Shown: in pieces, positions 51,897 through 56,206 of the stretch
Position numbering within the stretch: the first letter of the stretch is position 1
Layout: each line of letters starts with the position of its first letter
Source of the DNA: Pseudomaricurvus sp965662505
GTDB lineage: Bacteria > Pseudomonadota > Gammaproteobacteria > Pseudomonadales > Cellvibrionaceae
Length of the DNA stretch: 56,206 nucleotides
Direction: 5' to 3'
NCBI RefSeq assembly: GCF_965662505.1
Contig: NZ_CBFIHX010000009.1
Coordinates: forward strand, 1 to 56,206
Notes under the pieces: model-generated
What the model saw: the letters and a program-made list of their open reading frames with translations, nothing else
What the model was told of the DNA's origin: nothing
The model's database searches: none
Position numbers and translations under genes: made by a program

Positions 51897-53123
51897 TCAG
51901 GCAATTGCGCCTTTCGATTTCAGATCTTCGATCTTGTCCCACTCGATGCCCAGTTCCATCAATACCAGTTCAGTGTGCTCGGACGCCAAAGGAGCGCGAT
52001 CGGTTTTCACGGCTTCGCCGTTGAACTGTACCGGGCCGCGAACCAGCTTGATAGGCTCTCCGCCATCGGAAGCTTCCACTTCAAACAGCATATCATTAGC
52101 CAGAGCCTGCTCATCAGTAGCGATATCCAGTAAGCTTTGCACCGGAGCCCACTGTCCCGAGTAAGTTTTCAGGTGCTCACGCCAGTGGTTAAAGTCTTTC
52201 TCGGCAAAGGCTGCAACGATAATCTCGCTGGCTGGTTCCCAGTTCTTCATCAGGGCTTCTGGGGTGGAAAAACGCTCGTCAGTGGCGCATTCAGGACGGT
52301 CAATGTGCTCAAAGAAGCTTTTGATGTGCTTACCTGGGGTCAGGGTGCACATATTGATGACGCCCTTGTCAGAGGTGTAATAGTTGCCCATCAGCGGATT
52401 ACCGGGGTTGGCGCCGGATTGAGGCATGCGGTTGCCCATCACCTGACCGGTCTCGATACCCATATCAATGGACGTACCGGAAGCCCACCAGGCGGTACTC
52501 AGCAGGGAAACGTCCACTTCTGTCGCTTCACCTGTCTGGGCGCGGTGGAACAGTGCACCTGCAATGCCACCGGCGATGTTCATGCCGCCAATGGAGTCGC
52601 CAAAGGCGGGAATGCCCTGAGCAATAGGGCCGCCCAGCTCTTTGGGAGACATGGCATCAGCAATACCGCTGCGATTCCAGAAGGCAGTGCCGTCGAAGCC
52701 GCCTACATCGCGCTCTGGGCCTTTGTCGCCAAACGCGCTGCCGCGTGCGTAAATAATGTTGGGGTTCACTGCGCGGATGTGTTCGATATCAAACTTCATC
52801 TTCTGGCGCTGGTTTGGCAGGTAATTCGTCAGGAATACGTCGGCAGTCTTGGCCAGTTCGTAGATCACTTCCATGCCTTCAGGCGTAGAAATATCAACAC
52901 CCACACTGCGCTTACCGCGGTTGGGATGCTCAACAAAGGGACTGCGGTTGGGGTTGGTGTCGACACCGCCCATTTTGACGAAACCACGCTGGGTGTCCCC
53001 GCGTACAGGGTGTTCGATTTTAATGACGTCAGCACCCCAGTCGGCCAGAATAGCTCCGGCGGCAGGTACAAATGTAAATTGCGCCACTTCGAGGACTCTT
53101 ACCCCTTTCATTACTTGTGTCAT
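51897..53123 (-). CDS. CaiB/BaiF (class III) CoA-transferase family protein
   Basis: A 408-residue class III CoA-transferase. VRVLEVAQFTFVPAAGAILADWGADVIKIEHP, NRGKRSVGVD and the catalytic Asp176 in IPAFGDSIGGMNIAGGIAGAL are present. The start is ATG 53123, with GGAGGTGG upstream; the alternative 53147 adds a few residues and has no clear site. It is the first gene of a three-gene minus operon with the small protein and a ligase. The promoter is shared divergently with an SDR and contains a 13-bp repeat. It differs from the other two family members by VAQFTFVPAAG rather than LTRVLAGP at the N-terminus. Confidence 0.93.
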   Translation of the reverse strand: MTQVMKGVRVLEVAQFTFVPAAGAILADWGADVIKIEHPVRGDTQRGFVKMGGVDTNPNRSPFVEHPNRGKRSVGVDISTPEGMEVIYELAKTADVFLTNYLPNQRQKMKFDIEHIRAVNPNIIYARGSAFGDKGPERDVGGFDGTAFWNRSGIADAMSPKELGGPIAQGIPAFGDSIGGMNIAGGIAGALFHRAQTGEATEVDVSLLSTAWWASGTSIDMGIETGQVMGNRMPQSGANPGNPLMGNYYTSDKGVINMCTLTPGKHIKSFFEHIDRPECATDERFSTPEALMKNWEPASEIIVAAFAEKDFNHWREHLKTYSGQWAPVQSLLDIATDEQALANDMLFEVEASDGGEPIKLVRGPVQFNGEAVKTDRAPLASEHTELVLMELGIEWDKIEDLKSKGAIA

Positions 53124-53167
53124 ATTATTATCCACCTCCGGAATCACTTTTTAGGCGAGTATACTAT

Positions 53168-53180
53168 TCAACAGCGTTGT
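53168..53180 (-). promoter_or_regulatory. Candidate operator, 13-bp inverted repeat (site 7 of 7)
   Basis: On the minus strand this reads ACAACGCTGTTGA, one arm mismatch from the core of site 5. It lies 44 bases before the CoA-transferase start and next to a TATACT element. Confidence 0.45.
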
Positions 53181-53343
53181 TGTATATGCCTGATTTTTCC
53201 GGTATAACTTCACCCCTAACATAGGCCAAAACAGCATCTGAATGGCGATTTCTTGTCGAGTCAGATGTAGTTGCCGCGGCAGTCAAAATAAACAGTTTAT
53301 GCCGTGTATAGAAGGTCATTCACAGCTATCAGGAGATTAGTAC

Positions 53344-54123
53344 ATGAAAATTGATTCTTCACTGTCCGCAGTGGTAACCGGAGGCGCATCAGGCCTGGGT
53401 TTGGCAACGGTTAAGGCCCTGCGTGCTGCTGGCGTTAAAGTTGCCATTTTTGACCTTAATCCGGAAACTGGTGAGAAAGCCGCTGCAGAAACCGGATCGG
53501 TCTTCTGTGAAGTGGACGTACTGTCTGATGAGAGCGTTGATGCGGCTTTTGCCAAAGCGCGTGAAGCAAACGGCCAGGAGCGTGCTTTGATCTGCTGTGC
53601 CGGTGGCGGTAACGCGATTCCTACCGCTCGTCGTAATAAAGAAACAGGCGAGATCGATATCTTCCCTACCGACAAGTTCGAGTGGGTATTAAAGCTGAAT
53701 ACTGTGGGTACCTTCCGCTGCATCACCCGTGCGGCTGCCGGCATGATGACTCTGGATCCGATCGACGGTGAGCGTGGCGTATGCATTAATACGGCTTCTG
53801 CCGCAGCTACTGAAGGTCAAATGGGACAAGCAGCCTATTCTGCTGCTAAAGCGGCGATTGTGGGCATGACATTGACCGTTGCCCGCGATCTGGCACGTGA
53901 AAACATCCGTGTTAATACCATCCAGCCAGGTATTTTCGCTACTCCGGCACTGATGAAGGCCCCACAGAAAATGCTGGATGCACTGGGCGCCATGGTGCCA
54001 AACCCAGCTCGTCTGGGGAATGCGGACGAATACGCCAGCATGGCTTTGGAAATGGTTCGCAATGGTTATATCAACGGTGAAACGGTTCGTCTGGACGGTG
54101 CGATTCGGATGCAGCCTCGCTGA
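53344..54123 (+). CDS. SDR, 3-hydroxy-2-methylbutyryl-CoA dehydrogenase-like (HSD10-type)
   Basis: A 259-residue SDR. TGGASGLG (12-19), the CAG turn, NTASAAATEGQMGQAAYSAAKAAIVGMT with Ser152, Tyr165 and Lys169, and NTIQPGIFATPAL with the GxxT-like lid are close to mitochondrial HSD17B10 and bacterial 3-hydroxy-2-methylbutyryl-CoA dehydrogenases. It probably oxidises a branched or ring-derived 3-hydroxyacyl-CoA with NAD. It is divergent from the CoA-transferase operon and followed by a strong terminator. CAGGAGATTAGTAC precedes ATG 53344. Confidence 0.9.
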   Translation: MKIDSSLSAVVTGGASGLGLATVKALRAAGVKVAIFDLNPETGEKAAAETGSVFCEVDVLSDESVDAAFAKAREANGQERALICCAGGGNAIPTARRNKETGEIDIFPTDKFEWVLKLNTVGTFRCITRAAAGMMTLDPIDGERGVCINTASAAATEGQMGQAAYSAAKAAIVGMTLTVARDLARENIRVNTIQPGIFATPALMKAPQKMLDALGAMVPNPARLGNADEYASMALEMVRNGYINGETVRLDGAIRMQPR

Positions 54124-54150
54124 TTGATCGAAGCATTGCATGACACAGAA

Positions 54151-54176
54151 AACGGGCCAATGGGCCCGTTTTTTTT
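54151..54176 (+). terminator. Rho-independent terminator after the HSD10-like gene
   Basis: AACGGGCC/GGCCCGTT with an AATG loop and eight T residues. The minus-strand esterase converges here. Confidence 0.94.
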
Positions 54177-54211
54177 GCGTTGATTTTTTGTTTTTATAGC
54201 TTTTTTTCGAT

Positions 54212-55264
54212 CTAAGGGTTCGTAATCTGCTTTAAAAAATCACGCGTTGCATTAAGGGCATCACGTTGTTGCGGAAACAGTTGGATACTCATAAAGCCGT
54301 GGATCATCTCGGGGTAGTTTTTCAGGGTCACGGTTGTGCCTTCGCTTTTTAGGCGTTCGGCATAAAGTTGACCATCATCCCGCAGTGGATCAAAGCCTGC
54401 AGTTATCATCAGGGCAGGGGGTAAATCCGATAGCCGGGTTGCGTAGAGAGGCGACACGTAAGGGTCGGTTTTGTCAGTGAGGTGGCCAATGTAGGCTGTG
54501 TCGAAGGCGTTTCTGGCAGCCGTGGACAGGCCATATCCGTCAATAAAGAGTTCTTTACTGGGGTAATATTTGTCGGTCAGGTCTGTAGCCGGGTAGTAAA
54601 GGATCTGAGCGTGAATCGCAGGCCCGTTTTCATCGCGGGATCTTTGAGCGATGACAGCGGCCAGATTAGCACCGGCACTGTCACCGGCAACAATGATTCG
54701 ATTTGCATCGCCGTTCAGTTCGGTCGCGTGTTGAGCGGCCCATTGCAATGCCGCGTAGCTGTCATTCATGGCTGCCGGGTAGGGGTGTTTGGGGGCCAGA
54801 CGATAATCGACCGAAATAACAATAGCCTGCGTAACGTTACTCAACTGCCGTGCCAGGGGGTCATAAATATCGACGCTGCCCACGACAAAACCACCACCGT
54901 GGTAATACACCATAATGGGAAGTGCTTGGTTGTCAGGAGATCCACTTTCTTTGTTTTCCGGCCAGTAAATCCGCGCAGGGATTTCAGTTCCGTCACTGGG
55001 GATTGTGATGTCTTCAGTTTTACTGACCGACTCATTAGGAAGTGCCGCACTCAGGCCATAAATTAAATTGACCGGTAACTTAAACTCGAAGTTGACGTCT
55101 GGGTCGGGTTGGTAATCAAGCTCAAAACTTAGTAGGTGCAGCGATAAAGCGGCTCGATAATCCAGGCGTCCGTGAGGAGTATAGGTCCAGCTGTAAGTAA
55201 TGGCAATAAAGATCAGGAATGCCGCCAGGAATGTATAGAGAATAGGGTGTTTTTTCAGCGTCAT
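54212..55264 (-). CDS. Membrane-anchored HSL-family esterase
   Basis: A 350-residue alpha/beta hydrolase. An N-terminal uncleaved helix (ILYTFLAAFLIFIAITYSW) should anchor it in the inner membrane with the enzyme in the periplasm. HGGGFVVGS starts at His122 and the nucleophile is Ser195 in GDSAGANLAA. DPLRDDG and MIHGF provide the Asp and His. It is related to the secreted esterase at 26302 but has an extended N-terminal stretch. It hydrolyses short acyl esters. No operon partner is apparent. Confidence 0.93.
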   Translation of the reverse strand: MTLKKHPILYTFLAAFLIFIAITYSWTYTPHGRLDYRAALSLHLLSFELDYQPDPDVNFEFKLPVNLIYGLSAALPNESVSKTEDITIPSDGTEIPARIYWPENKESGSPDNQALPIMVYYHGGGFVVGSVDIYDPLARQLSNVTQAIVISVDYRLAPKHPYPAAMNDSYAALQWAAQHATELNGDANRIIVAGDSAGANLAAVIAQRSRDENGPAIHAQILYYPATDLTDKYYPSKELFIDGYGLSTAARNAFDTAYIGHLTDKTDPYVSPLYATRLSDLPPALMITAGFDPLRDDGQLYAERLKSEGTTVTLKNYPEMIHGFMSIQLFPQQRDALNATRDFLKQITNP

Positions 55265-55529
55265 TATTTATTGTTCTTGTGTAGGGGATAGTTATTGCCA
55301 GAACGTGACATCACAATCTTGAGTATACGAGATTACAGATGTTTTATCCGTCTAATCAAGTATCCATAGGGCTGCGAACACCTCGACTACCTTTATTGAT
55401 AGCGTCGTGGGTAATCTAGTACGCGGGTAATTGAGAGTATGGGCACAAATTACTTTGATGTTGATATCCACAAGAACTAGGAATGTTTGAGTGGTATTAA
55501 AGCCATGGAAATGTTGGGGATCACGTAGC

Positions 55530-56057
55530 CTAGTTGCGACCCGAGAGTGATCGTGTGTTGATATGGTGCTCTGCCAGAGAGGTAAATTTAACCCATACAT
55601 CGCCAGTGCTAATATCAAAGATTATCCGTCGATAACCTTGCTCGCCAACATGCGCGGTGGCAATATTCACACCTGCCTCCATTAAAAACTCGAAAGCGGC
55701 TAAGCTGTTCTTGTCGCCAACAGGCATCTGTTCACTTTTGTCAAGCTTTCTTGAGTACTTAGGAAGGGCGTCACCGCCACCAAACACTTTGGCCTCGAAA
55801 TCGGTTATGGAGGTTTTGTGTCGATCACAACTGCGCTTGAAAAGTGTCATACAGTCACTACCGTAGCGGGGATTGGCTCTACTTGTGGGGTGTGGATTGT
55901 GTGGAAGAGCGAAATGACATAGACCACCGATTTTCTTCTCGGGATGCCAAAGTGAGATAGACACGCAGGACCCTAATAAGGTGTGAATATGCGTACCCGC
56001 CTTATCAAAGCAGTAATCGCCCGCATGTATTACTACTTTTTTTTTTGCTTTGTGCAT
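55530..56057 (-). CDS. cheD: Chemoreceptor glutamine deamidase CheD
   Basis: A 175-residue CheD. Cys31 in LLGSCVSISLWHP and His48 in GGLCHFALP are the catalytic pair, and the C-terminal GEQGYRRIIFDISTGDVWVK block is family-typical. It deamidates glutamines of chemoreceptors to tune their activity and can interact with CheC-type phosphatases. It lies 25 bases after the end of cheB on the same strand, so the two form an operon. No clear ribosome site precedes its ATG. The gap 55265-55529 downstream holds nothing recognisable. Confidence 0.95.
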   Translation of the reverse strand: MHKAKKKVVIHAGDYCFDKAGTHIHTLLGSCVSISLWHPEKKIGGLCHFALPHNPHPTSRANPRYGSDCMTLFKRSCDRHKTSITDFEAKVFGGGDALPKYSRKLDKSEQMPVGDKNSLAAFEFLMEAGVNIATAHVGEQGYRRIIFDISTGDVWVKFTSLAEHHINTRSLSGRN

Positions 56058-56082
56058 AGTTTGTTTTGTTTACTGACAACTT

Positions 56083-56206
56083 TTAATGCTTACCAACCGC
56101 GGCATAAAGTAGACTTTTTGCCATGTTTTCAAGTGATATTTGTCGATCGGTACCACCACGCAGATATGCCTCTCGCGGCATACCATACACCACACTTGTA
56201 GCTTCG
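56083..56206 (-). CDS. cheB: Chemotaxis methylesterase CheB, C-terminal end only
   Basis: The last 40 residues of a protein-glutamate methylesterase enter from the window edge. They read SVVYGMPREAYLRGGTDRQI then ENMAKSLLYAAVGKH. The SVVYGMPREA stretch is the well-known C-terminal block of the CheB catalytic domain. CheB removes methyl groups from chemoreceptors. It precedes cheD, as in many chemotaxis operons. Confidence 0.88.
   Translation of the reverse strand, partial: EATSVVYGMPREAYLRGGTDRQISLENMAKSLLYAAVGKH

Overview
The window looks like chromosomal DNA from a free-living, motile, Gram-negative gammaproteobacterium, probably a marine generalist of the Cellvibrionales/Spongiibacteraceae type. 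The evidence is two TonB-dependent outer-membrane receptors, a CheB/CheD chemotaxis pair, a GGDEF protein, an MscS channel, EutBC, malonyl-CoA decarboxylase and roughly balanced base composition. The taxonomic guess is inference; no rRNA or marker gene is present.

Layout. 1-5074: two closely related TonB-dependent receptors in tandem, the first cut by the window edge. 5383-15707: thiolase, two paralogous TetR regulators, an orphan lipoyl-less E2-type acyltransferase, an extended SDR, then a tight five-gene operon (SDR, CaiB-type CoA-transferase, SDR, NTF2-like protein, SMP-30-like beta-propeller). 15790-19386: a carboxymuconolactone-decarboxylase-family protein, a Qnr-like pentapeptide repeat protein, a MATE exporter and an IclR regulator. 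19539-25197: acyl-CoA ligase, double-hotdog MaoC dehydratase, second CaiB protein, MFE-2-like SDR and PaaI-type thioesterase. 25398-35388: housekeeping or accessory genes (acidic lipoprotein, a 57-residue Pmp3/YqaE protein, secreted esterase, HExxH protein, EutBC, MscS, diguanylate cyclase, alpha/beta hydrolase, glycine-zipper protein). 35713-48066: second NTF2-like protein, IclR regulator, TauD-type dioxygenase, SDR, Baeyer-Villiger-type monooxygenase, Rieske oxygenase alpha subunit, ThDP enzyme, aldehyde dehydrogenase and acyl-CoA ligase. 48334-54123: malonyl-CoA decarboxylase, third ligase, a small conserved-looking protein, third CaiB protein and an HSD10-like SDR. 54212-56206: membrane-anchored esterase, CheD and the end of CheB.

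How it fits together. The catabolic genes read as one dispersed island for taking up and degrading a hydrophobic, probably cyclic, compound through CoA thioesters. TonB receptors would import it. Rieske, TauD and Baeyer-Villiger enzymes would oxygenate it. Hydrolase or SMP-30 proteins could open a lactone. ThDP enzyme and aldehyde dehydrogenase would shorten and oxidise the product. Three AMP-forming ligases and three CaiB proteins would load CoA, and MaoC, SDRs and thiolase would run beta-oxidation. The substrate cannot be named from sequence.

The strongest new observation is a recurrent 13-bp inverted repeat, about ACAACAnTGKTGW. It sits upstream of the second TonB receptor, the thiolase, the 10771 SDR operon, the 19539 ligase operon, the Baeyer-Villiger gene (two copies) and the 53123 CaiB operon. 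It ties these scattered operons into one predicted regulon, plausibly controlled by one or both TetR paralogues. Three other perfect inverted repeats mark further promoters. No tRNA, rRNA, CRISPR array or complete insertion sequence was seen.
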